Shown here one piece after another: positions 11,346 to 25,444 of a DNA stretch of 64,000 nt; the stretch's first letter is position 1; every line of letters starts with the position of its first letter. This DNA is from Schistocephalus solidus (taxonomy: Eukaryota > Platyhelminthes > Cestoda > Diphyllobothriidea > Diphyllobothriidae): contig WEDG01004640.1 in assembly GCA_017591395.1 (NCBI GenBank), positions 44,786 through 108,785 of the forward strand, written 5' to 3'. The notes beneath the pieces are model-generated. The model was not told the DNA's origin. It did not search any database and saw nothing but the letters and a program-made list of their open reading frames with translations. The translations under genes and the position numbers were made by a program.

Positions 11346-14300
11346 ACTTTATTTTCGACAGGGTACAGGACAGCCTTTTGGCGGTGGAACCTTAGTGCTA
11401 ATCATACACCATACAAATAACTAGCAGTCCGCCTATTTTTAACACGTGCTCGAGAAATTCAAAAATTTCTATAGCAGGTAAGAAAAAACATCAGAAAATT
11501 TTGATCGCGGACATGGAGACTGCTTGAGCCAATTAATAGGCTAGTAAGGATCAATTGCTGTCCGTGTAGCGGCTGCTTATGCTAATATTCCTGTCAGCCT
11601 TACATCTGCGTGTCAGTACGTTTTTCGCCCTTGCAGGACAAAATTATGCCGTTACGTGTCTTCACATTCTTGTGGCTCCAGTAGCAGGTACTGATCAGAA
11701 CGACACGAATGGCTGATGTCTTAGTTGCTCTGCAGCTTTGTAGGTCGACCGCTATTCATATTTGATTAGCCGCCCTGTAGTCAGGTCGTCTGGTAGGGAC
11801 AACCACACCCCCTTCAGAGCGTGTCAGCCCTTGACACATCTGGCGGATAGGTGTGCATTCAGACATGTTTGAATTTTCAGTTTCTATGTGTTTTTTTTGT
11901 AGAGACCATGGCAACCATTCACGTATGAGGAAAATGGGAGGCGCTTCTCATTCACACGTTCAGTGACGATGGCTTACGCAAACGATTCTGATTGGAGCAT
12001 GTCGTATGAGCCTATTTACGTCAAAGCCGGGTGCATTTCACTGCATCGTGCAGATGGATTGGTGTTTCCAGGACTTTCCGAATAGAAATGGGATTCCCCC
12101 ATATTTTTGGCACCCAAAAAGACCACTGTGTCGCGATTTAGGGTAATCTCGAACCACGTTTACTAGTCATTCACATGGTAAACATCGACAGCTAGCCTTC
12201 TAGCAAACCAAAGATCCAACATTTGAAAATGAGTATAGAGGTCACATAGCAAATATAAACGGAGCAGCGTGGTGTTCAACCTGGAAAAATGAGTATTTAA
12301 CTTAAACTGTTGCCTAGTTGACCAAACATACCAGGTGCATGTATTCCTTAAGGAACTAAGGTATTAAGTAGTTGTACAGTAGACTTTCTATCTAATAAAA
12401 TGTCAAACGAAATTCGGAAGTGCGTTTTGGATTCAAGCAAATTAGCGAAGTAGGGTTGTAAGATTTATTAACGTGTAGCCTTATCTCAAGATATTTTATT
12501 AACGTCAGGATGTCGGTTTCTGAACGAACTTCTATCTGACCGCCTACAGAAGCCATACTCTGCAAAAACTGACAATTTAATTTAGTAGGTTTTTTTCCTA
12601 TTGATTTTCAACGCCCTGATACATTCAAATATATTTTATAGAATAGATATTTTACCTGTAAAATTTTTTATTGCGGTTATAAAAAGTTTCTAATTATGAG
12701 ATATTTAAAGCTATTCAGAATTTATCGTATTCGTAAATTTATTAATGTTATCTTTAATGTTTGCGACAGCATCCACATGCATCGCAAAATTTTATTGGCA
12801 TTATGCGTTTCCGTCTAGTCGGCGTAGGAAAACGTACTATTTTCCTATGCAGCATATAGCTTGCACACCTTGAATAAAAGGGGAACGGTCGATAGGGTTC
12901 GAAATTGTTCTGCAATTTAGAACTTTTTTAAACCGAAAAATACCATTTCTTCAAGTAAAACCTTTGAAGAAGTCTTAAGTTGACATCAAAGACGAACAAG
13001 AACACTATTATTTGTTAATGTTTTCTAAAAAAATGTGTTTGAATTTATAAAGATATCTAACTTATTGAGAAATTGCATACTAACTAAGTAGCCGTTTTTA
13101 CGGAGTATGCTTCTTACAGTGGACCGGAATGAAACTTGTTCAAAAGACGGTATGCTAACGTGACCGAAATATCTTGAGGTAAGATACTAAATTATAACCC
13201 TACTTAAGTTATTTTTTCGAACCAAAAACACGTTTAAATTTTTTGTTTACATTTCAGGAGATGGGCAAGCTACTGTATGGCACTCGGCCTGACGACCCAC
13301 ACCACGCCCGTTTTCTAGTCCTTAAACTTATCCTAACCCAAGCCTTAACAGTCGCCCCAATCTTAACCCTGACTTTACCTCAGCATTAGTCCTAACCTCC
13401 GTATAATTTATCACATAGACCGCTGAATTACAGGTTTTTCCTAAACTCGTACCCTGTTGGGGATGGGGCACGTAAGTGATCCCTACAGGAATTAATTTGT
13501 GACCAAGCAGGTTTGAGCGTTTGATCTTGCATGCCGGAGTTAAAAATCAGTTTGAACATTGACTTGAGTCCTCCTTCTCGGCTGTGTCGGATTTTATAAC
13601 GAGGAGAAAAGTCGGTGAGCAGTTTGCCGCGGGTTGCTACCAGGTAGTCAAACCATCACTGCGGCACCGACGAACAGCAACTCCAACGCAGTGTTTGATC
13701 GAGCAATCAGGCAACAGAGCTTCCATAAATGTCTGTCAAGCGGTTTTCGTGTATTATCGTTGCTGAATGCATCCCGCTCTCCTGATGAGTTCGTGCGTGA
13801 AGCTCCAAAGTCAAGCAACTAAACCAACAATCGAGTGTCCCTTGTCTTGTGCAACTAACTGCCTTGCATATGCTATCTTCTGCTGGACGTGAACTGGATT
13901 CTAGAGTCAGCAGATTTGACTGAAAATCTATAATAATTTCTCCGAATGGATATTTTTCAAAGAAGAGATATTTAAAAAAACAAGTGCCCCGTTGACCAAT
14001 GATTGTAGAAAGTAGGGCTAAAATGTTACATTGGTTGGGTGATGCCTCCAGCCATAGATATCTAAATTGTTCCAATTGTCCCAAATCAGCTGTCTTTCTA
14101 GTCACATGATATTCGAATACTCTCGATTAATTTTCACGACTTTTCAACCATTCACGTGATCCAGTAAACCCAACCGAACCACAGAAGAGCCTATCCAGAA
14201 AATCCTGCCATGCTAAATCCGAAACGACAGGATTACGTCCCAGAGGTTTAGCCATTGAGTCATGTGCGACGCCATCATCTGCTGTCGATAAATATGCCCG

Positions 14301-17189
14301 GGCCAGCGAGTGGTCACAGACCCAACCAGGACAACATTCCAAAGTCAGAGAGACATTGAACCATCGAACATACTCCTTATCTCAAGTTTCATTGCTTGAG
14401 AAAGTTTAAATGCACAGTTTTGAGTTAAGAAATGCCCTCACAGGGTTCAGTGCTCGCCATTAATAACTACAATAGCAAGTTCTGTGTCTGCTCCTGCTGA
14501 TATTTATTGCCTGTCATAACTGGCTGACTAAAGTTAGTAGCATTTCTGGGTTTCAATGAGATTTTTTTTATATCATTTAAAATACGTTCCACATGTCACC
14601 ACCATGGCAAATTGTTTTTATTATAAGAAATATAGAGTGCAATTTACAAATCCAACAGAAATGGATCTGTATCGATTAACTAGGAGATACAAACGCGCTT
14701 GGAAGGTTTTCAGCGCTTTTGTAAAATTTATCCGATATTATCACAAGACGAGGGACTGCCAACCACATATATGGTACTGCAGTTCGCCAAACTGGACGCA
14801 GAAATACAAACAGACAGGTTCTGAAAGTCACTTGAAATCGGAGAGAAGGATAGGCGAAGCGATAGGGTGCTAACCTTCAATGAACAGCGTCCGCCATATT
14901 TACTGGCACACTTGTGGGTCAATCAGCTGCTCGCTGAGAAGCATGGGGTTTGGTTAAAGATGTATTTCGCAAAACGTTTTCTGTAAAAAACCACCCTAGA
15001 TCGATAGCAGGAAATTTGACCGGAAGTTGTGCAAGCATCTATCAGACAAATTTATAATAACCTATCAGAGGTCTTTTGTAATGTGCCGAGTATAGTCAGT
15101 AGCCTGGGAAGAGTCAAAATAAGTGAGCATCCACGTTGCTCTTTCATGCCAACTGCATAGTGTTTAAAAATACCGTACACATATCTCTGTGCTCATGCAT
15201 AGGGGAATGGCGTGGCTAAAAAAAAAGTCGTGTCACATTCGGTCATCGTTTGATTAGAGGCAGGCGCTGTGTCATATGGAGAGATCTCTCCAGTAGTAAA
15301 CACAGACCCATTGTGTGCAGCCACACGTTGGGCAGATGGGTGAGAGAGCCTATTAACTCAACTGCACGAGAGCAAACCGACGGTGGAGCGCGATAACCAC
15401 CAAAAGACCAGGCATGGGATTTCCCGACTTGGTAAGCCAGACCAGTAAAAAAGAATAACGGAGCCTAGCAAAGTGTTATGACAAAGGGACAGTCTAGGAA
15501 AACTTTGAAGGCAAAAGTTCTATTAGGTGTGTTCGTTCAGTAAATCTGTCTAAGCGGTCTCTCGTCTGAATGCAATAATATGTTAACAGATGTGGGTATG
15601 CCTAGATCTGGAAATTCTGCATCCCAGACTGCATTTACACGTTTTTTTTAAGCTGAGGAGCGCTCGAGTCAGATTTAAGATGAATGAGATCGTAAGAGCC
15701 ACACTGGACAACATCTATGCTTATTCAGAGGTTAGTTTTTTCTAAATTTCTACCACTAGATGGTGTGGAGTTTCTGGTTGAAGGTACAGCGGATGATCTA
15801 GGTACAATTATTACAGAATTTGGAAAACTGCAGACCAGTCACTAACTTATATGAACCAACTAACCTGATGGGCCTAAAATGTTAAGACAGGCACCTGTTT
15901 TTCCTCAAAGACTCTTCCACCTGCGCTACTGTTTCATTTTCTATTGGTGCAGACTGTGGATGTCTGACGTCACGTGCGGCTTACGTCCAACCAGTCTTCT
16001 GTGACTGCAGAACAGAAGCAGGCAGTTATTTTATTTTGGAGTGCTGGGTTTAAAACTCACGTAGGCGATCAGATCGAGACTATTTGATTGACACTGTCTG
16101 CCCTGTAGACAGTGTTTACGGCAGGAGCTCTCAGACACGTATATTAGGTATTGTTGCGATCGAAATGCCAAAAAGCAACGATGGAAAAAATATGCCAACT
16201 CAGGGCATATAAGGCGGATCTAAAATATATATTAAGGTGTGTGTGTCAGTCGCGGGAATGCGAAGCTTCGAACGCCAGGACATTTTATAAGGACGAATCG
16301 GTGTACGAAAAACCTAGCGTGTCTCCGACAGGCATACTCAATGTGGAAGAGTAAAGCCCGACCATAATTTGTTTCCTCATTCAACAGGTGGTTTTCTAAA
16401 TTCTGTTGCTTACGTTAGATTTTGAGTAAAACTTACACGGCGAAAAAAATAAGTGTCCTAGAATAAAATGGCCTCCATAGTAAAGTGTACCGGCTAATAA
16501 AATGACGACTTCAGTCAAGTATCCTGTGATAGACTACAAGAAAGGAGTGCAAATACATATTTTAAATAGCAGATATTTTGACGATATTCTTTGCGATTTC
16601 GTTGTTAATTGCAAACAGCGGTCAAGGCTTTTGTGGCTCCATGAAATAATCTGTGCTTGGTCTTCAATCCGACGGCTTGTGGCAAAATATAAAGGAGATG
16701 TGTCTCGCTACACTTGTAAAGAGTTGCAGGAAACTCGAGCGCAGTTTCAACCTAGACGTGCTCTCACTTAGGAGACGTGCAATGTTAATGAAATGATAAA
16801 AATGCATTCATCGGCTAAACAGCGAAGGTTCATTGCATAGGACCCAACCGAATGTCCCTTGCTCACAGCACAAAGGAGGCTCGGTTGAAATAACAAACAG
16901 GTAAAACGTAGTTGCTATTTGTGTTCTTCGGTTTTTATGGGATGTCGAATAGAAAGCCAAAGTGGGCTCGAGTGGGAAAGCCCTCGAAATTACAGCGATT
17001 GACGAACCGCTCCTAGTTGCTATAAAGATTACTTTTATGCCAATGTGAACTTAAGTCTGGATTATAGAAGAACAACCAGCAGATGTCATAAATGCTATTG
17101 TTCAGGATTTCCTTAACCAGAGCAACCGAAGAACGATACGAAGGTGACACTGATTTTTGGACTAAGGATCATTTTGAACTCTTTAGACC
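11346..17189. other. Long intronic stretch, no gene recognised
   Basis: Mostly AT-rich single-copy-looking DNA. Open frames at 13707-14105 (-), 14556-14873 (+) and 16502-16771 (+) have no recognisable domains, clear splice context or matches elsewhere in the window. Near 13320-13400 there is a loose run of CCTAAC-like words. I see no tRNA, rRNA or transposon protein here. Confidence 0.5.
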
Positions 17190-18730
17190 AACCACCTGCC
17201 GGGTGGAGTTCTAGACACACACACGATGTCCACCGCATGCTCCACAGAAGGGTGGTGCAGGGACGGTGACTTGCGCTGCATCCACCACACTCACTCATCG
17301 TCCCCCACTTATGCCCGGTGTCACTACACAGTCAAGAAAACCGGAAGTGGAAGAGGGCACAGGTGGCAAGCATGGCCGGAGCCGCCACTGGGAGTCCCAT
17401 CACACCCCCATGTTCGAGATTTGTTATTGGAGATGCGCGGGAGATGCGTTCACAGTGCGGGCATGTTCGCAGGACCTGGGCATCGACGATTTTGGTCCAG
17501 GGCACTGGTGACTTTCGTGCCGCTATGTTGGCCTTGGCGGTGACGATCCGGTTGGCCTCATAGATTGCTGAACCAGTCTTCACGGATCTTCTCCATGCCG
17601 GTCTATTCTAGGCGAGATCCTCCCAGGTCACCGGGTTAATATTCATTTGCTTCAGGAAAGTCTTCAAAGTGTCCTTGTAGCGTCGTTTTTGACCTCCCTG
17701 TCGGCGAGCACCTGTAGCGACATCTCCGTAGAAAAGTCGATTGGGTAGTCGTCCATTCTCACCAGGTGGCCGCTCCATTGCAGTTCCACTTGCCTAAGCA
17801 TGGCATAGATGCTGAGGATTCCGGTACTCCAGGACTTCCGTGTCCGGGAACTTGTCTTGCTATCTCAGCTTCAGTATTATGCGAAGGCAGCTGAGATGGA
17901 AGTGATGCAGATTCCTGGCTTGGTTCGAGTAGACGGTCCAGGTTTCCGCTCCGTAAAGGAGTGTCATCAAGACGACGGCCTTGTACATCTTCAGTTTGGT
18001 GTTCAGGTGAATACCGTGGCGATTCCACACGGAGGCCTGCAATGGCCGAAGGCCTGACTAGTTTTGGAGATCCGTTGGGCAACCGTCATCGATTCTCGTG
18101 TTGCGTGAGCGTGCTTCCTAGATAAGCCGAAAGGTTTCCACGTTTTGGAGTTGAGCACCGTTGACATTGATTCGGAGAGCATCGTATTCCGCGCTGGGTG
18201 GTGGCTGGTGCATGACAACCATTTTGGCTGTACTCATTGTTATCCAAAATTGGCGAAGCCTACGGTGAAGTGGTCCATGCTTCTTTGCATGTCCTCCTCC
18301 GTCACAGTGTTAGGGGCGCAGTCGTCCGCGAAGAACAAGTCATGGACTGTAGTCGTAGACACGCGCGTTGAAGCCTGTATACGCCAACTGTTGCGAAGGT
18401 TCCCGTCAGTTCTGTGGGCGATGCGGATCCCAGGCTGCGCATCACGGCAGGCGTCCATCAGCATAGCAGAGAACATGAACATGAACAGGCCAATAAGCAG
18501 CCCTGCTTCACTCCGTTGGTCACTGCGAATGCTTCGGATACCGTTCCGTTGTCAGTGACGCGCGCCGTCATCCCGTCATGAAGCTGACGCACCATGTGCA
18601 CGAACCGCTCAGGACAGCCGAATTTCTGCGTGACTTTCCACAATCCGTCACGATTCACCGCGTCAAAGGCTTTCGTTTGATTCATTAAATTAGTGTAAAG
18701 GTTAGTTCGCATCTCCTGGCACTTCTCACA
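17190..18730 (-). mobile_element. Retroelement copy C, truncated relative of copies A and B
   Basis: Read on the minus strand from 18730. The RT part includes NQTKAFDAVNRDGLWKVTQKF and NGVKQGCLLA (18458-18712), then FFADDCAPNTVTEEDMQRSMD (18240-18482), so the catalytic FADD is retained. The post-RT block ([20 protein letters not shown]) is at 17860-18042, and EANRIVTAKANIAARKSP is near 17550. The zinc-finger part is mostly deleted: the sequence passes after CPHCERISRA almost directly into the R3 tail (17190-17400). The 5' end stops abruptly at about 18730 in the RT fingers region. Frames are broken in several places. It lies in the MARCH intron in the same orientation as the host gene. Confidence 0.85.
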
Positions 18731-18993
18731 CAGCAGGTAATCTGATCAACTATAGGATCAGTTAGCTAGACCCCTTGACTGGCGCACGATATCACGATCA
18801 TTTACGGCCGTAGGGAGGTGAGGGAGGTGCATCAAACGCGTTGTGTAACTTCTGTGATAGTTCATTGTCACGAATGGGGTGAATATGCCAGTCCCAGCTT
18901 TCTGCTGCAAAGATGCTGAAGACGTGACCACTAGAACAGCAGATAGATCAGTGTAAGCTTCCTGGCTCTTACAGGAGTCCATCAGCCGAGACT

Positions 18994-19368
18994 ATGTGAG
19001 TGCCACAATAAGCGAACACATGAAGAGCCGGCTGGACGCAGGTCAGCAATCCTGCGTAGTTTACCGAATTCCATGCCATGACTATTCCTGCCATTATATA
19101 GGCCGGAAAAGACGAGGGCTCGGTCCGCGAATAATCGAGCAAAAACGGGCCATTCGAAGGGACGACCCACTGTCTCAAGTTGCTACTCGCAAGCTGCAGG
19201 AAGGCTACGAGTTCAACTCCGCGATCACACAGCTACCGGCAAGCTGTCAATAATACGGGACGGGAACTGCTAGACTCCAACTCCATCTGCAGACGCGTCG
19301 ATCTATCCCCTCCTGTTATCACGCCCTCCGCCCACGCAGTTAAGTGTCGCGGCCCACGTCCCAGCTAA
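18994..19368 (+). mobile_element. Penelope-like element fragment, GIY-YIG endonuclease
   Basis: The frame from 18996 reads CVVYRIPCHDYSCHYIG near 19050-19105, followed by LGPRIIEQKRAIRRDDPLSQVA. This fits the GIY-YIG endonuclease that follows the RT in Penelope-like retroelements. The N-terminal VVYRIPC stands in for the GIY half, and YIG is intact. After a stop at about 19252, an adjacent frame (19180-19368) continues with NNTGRELLDSNSICRRVDL, the usual C-terminal end of this domain, so there is a frameshift. No Penelope RT was found upstream, where the SINE/RT fragment of copy C ends at 18730. It is a 3' fragment only. Confidence 0.75.
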
Positions 19369-21100
19369 GGATTCACGTCGTCCCCACGCCACCAGACCAC
19401 TGTTATCCGCAGAGGGCTGTGGCCTTTAACATTTTTTGAAAAAAAAAATATGTGAGGTCAGTTCTACGAGGAATGCAGGGCTCAACCAGATTACTGCTTG
19501 AAGGAGGGAGTCGCAGATATCTGTGCTGCGAATCACCAAAGGAGTGTGTACAGCTAAGCGTACTTATGCTGGTATCTGATGCTAATTTCTCGCTCTTGGT
19601 GGTGAGACCACCAAAGTGCACCAAGACGGGATGTCAGCTAACTTTGTTTTCTTTGCTGGCACGCTCTCTAAAGTACAATCAGCCCTTAAAGATTGTAGGT
19701 TTGAACTCGTGTTAGGTTTGGTGTCAGGTTTGGTCCTCAAGCGGGTCATTTTTTCGAATGAGTAGTGTGGTATTCAACAGACTGTTCATGTTTGGTGCAC
19801 TGTCTGACAGAAGGCGGGCAATGTTTGGACGTCTGAGACAAGTGAGTGTCATATACCCCCCTCAAAGCACACATTTTGCAAAGACTGAACTAAAAAGGCA
19901 GGTCCGAGAATTCACCCTCCTGGCTGCGATGGACATGCTTGGCAGTTAACAGCAGAACACAAACAATAAATAAGGCTGTTGTTGTTGTTGTTGTTGCTGT
20001 CTCTGGATTAAGAGCAATGGTATCCTCTACCAAAATGGAAGATAGCAATTTACCACTCACACTTTTCCAAAAACACCGCAATTATTAGAGCAAATGGAGA
20101 CGGTACGCAGGTGGGAGCCGTCTTACTGATAATGAGGTCACTTGTATCGCGGCGAGCTCTTCTGATATGACACGACGCTCTAGTAGGAGATGGCACAGGC
20201 AGGCCTTGTGGGTTCCAGGCACATTCTGGAGAACCCTAGAATTCATCTACCCTAGTTGCGATTGTGTTGTTGACGTCTTACCTAGCAACAAGCGACCTCT
20301 AACACCATTTGTCCAACAACAGTTAAGGCTCCGGCAATAGGCGTTTGGAGTTCACGTTAAATAAAAGAGGGCTTTTCAGAAAAATAAAAATGTACTCTTG
20401 ATTTTTCCCGTTTTTAACACAAAATCAATCCTGATGTCAATCTCATCCAGCAACCAGCAGCTTTGATGCCGTAGAAATTCACAACTTAATCCGTTGAGGA
20501 ACTAAGAGAATATTAGCACAATGCGAAGCAAAAGGAACTTACGGAAGTTGCAAATACGGAGAAAATGAAAATGGAAACCATACTCGTGAACTGTGCGTGC
20601 CGGTATAAACCGAAATACGTTCTAGCAAGGTGGGTATCAAATTTCAGCATCACTTGCTGCTTTTTGCAACGGTACGCAGGACTTATGATCAGGTGAGCGA
20701 CCGATAGTTCGACTCGAAGCAAAATGCACACCAAGATGCCTATGGCACTCAGACGGAAAATTTCAAAAGCCTTTTATTCATCAACGGTAGGTCCCGCGAA
20801 GAAGGAGACACGATCACTGGAACAGTAGTCTCCACTATAACCGAGTTTGATTAAACAAACGCACTAGACTGAGATACGTATGCTAGTAGTAACACCCACA
20901 AACCACGGTTTTCGGCAAACCGGTCCCATGTGTGAACCTGCAGCTTTCAGACTGTATCAATCTACTTATATTTTCTGTCGCCTCTCCTATCTTCATATAT
21001 ATATATATATATCAGCACGAGTACAACTCTATTTTCCGACGAGCCCTATTTTCTTCACTATATCATCTCGGAATGCACTCTACCTCAGCTATTCAATATA
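19369..21100. other. Intronic stretch, no gene recognised
   Basis: Includes an A-run at 19438-19449 and a short TTG run near 19976-19998. The remaining sequence has no recognisable domain or repeat family. Confidence 0.45.
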
Positions 21101-21447
21101 TATATAAGTCAAACAAGTGCATGACACTCACTGATGTGGTTAGGATCGCACTCGATCCCATTCTGTCCGGCTACCCGCCAGCTAGCCACTGGCGATAAAC
21201 GAACGTTGTGTCATAAGACACATGCCACATATAATGCACACGTATGTTGCTAAAGATGCAACAGGCAAGACGTAGACAGCTGTTTCACGGTTGTTACCGA
21301 TCATCAGTAAGTCATATGCCTTGTGCAGTGAGGTATATACAAGTCGAACAAGTGCATGACACTCACTGATGTGGTTAGGATCACACTCGATCCCATTCTG
21401 TCCACCCGCCAGCTAGCCACTGGCGGTAAACGAACGTTGTGTCATAA

Positions 21448-21451
<4 letters not shown>
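21101..21451 (+). repeat. Direct repeat pair of about 118 bases
   Basis: Two copies, at about 21101-21220 and 21333-21451, share CAAGTGCATGACACTCACTG and GCTAGCCACTGGCG and end in GTGTCATAAGACA. They differ at a handful of positions and by a short indel after TTCTGTCC. The 113-base spacer is not repeated. Origin unknown. Confidence 0.8.

Positions 21452-21505
<54 letters not shown>
21450..21505. repeat. (TA)n microsatellite
   Basis: About 28 uninterrupted AT units, placed exactly at the end of the second direct repeat. The first copy has only CATG at this point. A shorter TA run lies at 20995-21012. Confidence 0.95.
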
Positions 21506-21507
<2 letters not shown>

Positions 21508-22930
21508 GGTTCCAGTTGATCGTTCAAGGTCCTTGATTTTAGCGAAGTGTAGCCCCCGATATTTTTCGTAGCCTACCAAGAATCGGAGTTTGTGATAGTT
21601 TGAGCAGCTGTACTAGGTTTCGCAGACCCGTGTCAATATTTGCACCGGTCTTGTGAATATACACACCGGTGTATGTCATTGTTCTATTGTACTCCGTGGA
21701 AACCTTAATTGGTTCTGTCTTTACAGTTAGAGAGGCAACAGTTGCCAGCGGCATGGGTAGGACACGGGAATAGGAAAATAACTCTCCGAGTAATATAGAA
21801 CGCCTTGTGGAAACTACCGAATCATAAACCTAACACTAAAACGTAAAGCAAAACTTTATCCTTACTCCTTAACTTAACAAATCTCCTTTTAAAGTTAGCG
21901 TAAGGCCCTCCCCTGAAATAGAAGTGTGCCTATTTCCGTAACTTGCCACTGAATGCTTACTTAACGCATTTTTCGCTGTTCGGAATTTTAGTAAGACAAT
22001 GCTGGTGCATTGAGAAACGCTCACCAACGCGCGTTCAGGTGTTCCAGACCCGGGCTTCGCCTCTCTTACATACTTGTGATTCGGTAAGGTCAGGACAACG
22101 AGTGAATGCCTGTGAGGACATGATCGAGAGTAGTCTGAATGCAGTCTTATGCGCTGCGGTCAATTTTGAGTGATTAAAAGCATACGCACATGCTTCGACA
22201 GTGTCAAGCGAAAAGAATCACCATTATCTCAGGATGCGCGCGCAGGCAGTAGTAGCGAGTTTAATCGACACTTCAAAATTCCAAAGCCTTCTGATTGCAA
22301 AACAAGGCGAACAGATGGAAGTCCAGGACCTGGCTTAGTTGCACAGTCCGCTCATGCTTGACATACACGATCTAGTCTACGAGCACGAGGTTTTACCAGG
22401 TGGTCCTGATCTCATGAAATTGAGATGTGTCATAAAGGTCCTAGAGTAAAAGAGAACTACTGCAACGTGAATTTCTGTCCAAATGGGAGCCGAAGAACAC
22501 GTCAGCTAGCAATCTTTTTGAGTCAGGGTTCTTTAGTGTGTTGCGTAACATTTATTGGTAGATAACGCTTATATGCCTCCCGAGCACAGCATAAAAACAC
22601 GATCCGCCCAAACTACCGGTGACCACGTGGTAAATCCCAGCGAGATTGCGGTCAGAACAAGGACACTTAGAATATACACCCGTCCCGTGATTTCGCGCGA
22701 AGTGAGGGACGTTTCTATTCCCGGGTGGGAGGGAGGGCACTTTTAATGTCCCCAGTTCAGTTACGCCTAATGCGCGATCGCGACGGGGAATCATTAGTAG
22801 TTCCAACTTCAGGATATCAAAAAAACCAGGATGAGGCTGCTCTTTTTCAGATTTTGACATCAATTTACTAGCAATAAGCGCGAAAACTCAACTACTTCCG
22901 CGTCAAATGTGGCCGACGAAATGCCTAGCA
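21506..22930. other. Intronic stretch, no gene recognised
   Basis: A 103-codon minus frame at 22552-22863 is open but shows no domain. No family repeat is recognised. Confidence 0.4.
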
Positions 22931-22939
22931 TGATCCGGG

Positions 22940-24130
22940 ATCATCAGCATTCACGCCATGCTGAGAGAAACGTAACAGTGAGGGGACAGCTACTGTCTGA
23001 GGATAGACGACGAGCTATTACCCAAAAGGACACTTCAACAGAGATGTCGATAAGGGTAGTCGCCAACAGAGAGAACAAACACCGGTACAAAGACACCGTA
23101 AGGAACTCTAAAGCGCTTGCAAATCAACCCAAATACATGGAAGTGCCTCGCCCAGGACCGAACGACCCGGAGAAGGTCAGTGAAGACTGGCGCAGCAATC
23201 AGACGGGATCGCTTACGTAAAATTCAAAAGAGTGACTCGGAAGTCACAAGTGTCATCGATCCACAACGCCAACATCCAATCTTCTGCAACTTACTCACGC
23301 TGCTAGCGAACATTCAGAGCGGATCGATCTCGTTGATCACCTGCGGAACCAATGCAGCGACAAACCGGTAACCCTAACAGCTGCCTCTACAAAAACCCCT
23401 GCCGAGACGCCCCACAGAGTCCACGACGTCGACCGCCCGAACCACCGGTGATCACGCTCCCTATGCCCCCGGCGCGATCGCTCGCCATTACCCTCCATAG
23501 TTCTTTCAACAATCCCCGTGACGATGACCAACACCAACGACGCGTCTCCCACTCTGGACGTCCAGTCAACCATCAATCTCACCACCACCACCACCCCGCC
23601 AACAACAATGTGGACTCGATTCAAGCCTGCCTTCAGTGCAAACGCACATTCATTTCACGCATCAGCCTAGTCGGTCACGCGTAAATCCATCACAGTGACC
23701 GTCGGACCAATGCCAGCAGCCCCGACCTGCACTCCGCCTCCACGTTCCGCACTCCCCACGCACATTTTACTCGCCGTAAGGGCCTATGCGCTCACATGCG
23801 TATCCACGTAAGCGGAACTCATCGCAATAACGACATGCTAAACACATCTGACACATCCGACAATGCAGCACTAACAATTCGCCATCAAGCACTATCTGCA
23901 TCAGCACCGCAACCGACGCTGCAGATCCCAACCTAGTCTGCCTACAGTGCCACCGCACACGCACATCATGCATTCACCGATTGGTCACCTGCGCATCCAT
24001 CACGCAATGACTAGCGAATCAGTGCCAGGAGCACCAACGATGTGAGCACCCATCACATCTGCCTCAACTGCACGCATTAGCCTATCCGGCCATATGCGCG
24101 TCCATGAAAATCTGTGGTAGAAGACAACCA
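22940..24130 (+). mobile_element. Retroelement copy D, 3' part only (post-RT linker and zinc fingers)
   Basis: Starts within the post-RT linker. The frame at 22909-23220 has NKHRYKDTVRNSKALANQ, matching the RRYKDTLKKSLK-type region of copy A at about 6105-6150, followed by EKVSEDWRSNQT. From 23620 the zinc-finger region is recognisable but broken: LQCKRTFISRISLVGH near 23632-23680, more Cys/His clusters to 24120, and a final GHMRVHENLW-like end. Several frameshifts and stops are present. The RT is absent. Confidence 0.75.
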
Positions 24131-24279
24131 GCCATAACACATCACCATATATCTCCTCACCAGCACCGTTACCACACATGAACACGCTCAACATCACGCA
24201 TCAAAGGCGAAAAATCGGCACATCTCATGTAAATGCGGAGTGCTTTCTTCAGATCCTTCTCTGTGTGGCTGCATGCGTG

Positions 24280-24845
24280 ATCCGTGCAGTTTGCCCCCTT
24301 TGTGTGAAATCCTGGTGTGTTGTGCTTGGGGGACCAGATCATGTATCAGGAGCAGAAGGTCTGCTCTTAGCTCCGTCAACCACCTCTCTTAATCTCAGCA
24401 TCAGTTGACTGGCTGGAGAGAACAGTCGACTATTAGACGGATTTGAGCAGAATAATTGACAACCCACCAGAGAATAGTACAGTGAGCTAAAAGTCATGAC
24501 TTAGAAGGTTGTCAATTGACGGTATAACTCAGATCTTGCGGTCAGCCCCTTGTGTGTGCGTTTGTGTGGAGTGGCCACCTGGTGGACTGAGATTCCGGTT
24601 GCAATGGCTCCTACTTAATGCCAGTGTGGTGTCATGTTTGGGTGCGGGCTTCCGCAGCAGCATCTCCCGCCTCCAGTCTTTGGTCCTCGCACCGGGCCCA
24701 GGTCGGACAGGAGGAGAGAGCTTGTATTAGATGATGTACAAACGTACTTCCAGCAAATCACGCGCAAGTCACCGTCTCCAGGTCAGCATTCTCTGGGAAC
24801 ATACGGGGGACAGCATCGGCAACGACGGTTAAACTGTCATAGCAG
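24280..24845 (+). repeat. R3 tail of retroelement D
   Basis: Follows the zinc-finger region as in copies A and B. It includes GAAATCCTGGTGTGTTGTGC near 24308, the second sub-unit start near 24488 (AAGTCATGACTTAGAAGG), the GGTGGACTGAGATTCCGG segment, and the common end GACGGTTAAACTGTCATAG at about 24826. Confidence 0.7.
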
Positions 24846-25444
24846 CCAATCAACTGCTAGGTAATGAACAAGCTTTTGTATATATTAGACCATTACCGTA
24901 AATCACCATCATCCTGGCCCTTATCTCAAACCTAAGCCCCACCTTCATCCTAAACCTAATTTCGCGGAATTTGGCGCAAAGCTACATGTAAAGTGGGCGG
25001 TTCCTGGTTCCATGTCCTGGTTAAGCTCTCATAAAAGTCATCCTGCACATGCAGAAAAATATGCTTTTTTGTACTCAGTGCGTGGAAAAAAAGTACAGCT
25101 CCTTCAAATTTTGTATTTGAAGAAAATATATCGTTCGGTTTTGAAAAGAATTCTAATTATGTGATTTTTAAGACCGTGAGGCATTCATTAATAAGACGGC
25201 ATATCCGTAAATTTCTTCATCTTGCTCTAAAGTATACAACGTGATCCATATGCATTGAAAAAGTATACGAGAATTATGTGATCTCTTTCTCCTAGCCTAC
25301 AGAACTGCCGATATCGTCGGCAATGACGGTCGATATGCCGACCGTGCCCTCATTATACGGCACGCGGTTAGTCAATGCGAACAGGGAGGGTGGGGGTGTA
25401 GAACAGATCCAAATTTCCACCGTTCTCATTGATCCCAGCGATAG
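24846..25444. other. Intronic stretch, nothing recognised
   Basis: Contains a few loose CCTAAAC/CCTAAG words near 24900-24960 and AT-rich sequence. Confidence 0.4.

Noticed and set aside
14556..14873. 105-codon plus frame with basic and aromatic residues
   Set aside because: No domain, splice context or repeat partner. Composition fits AT-rich chance.
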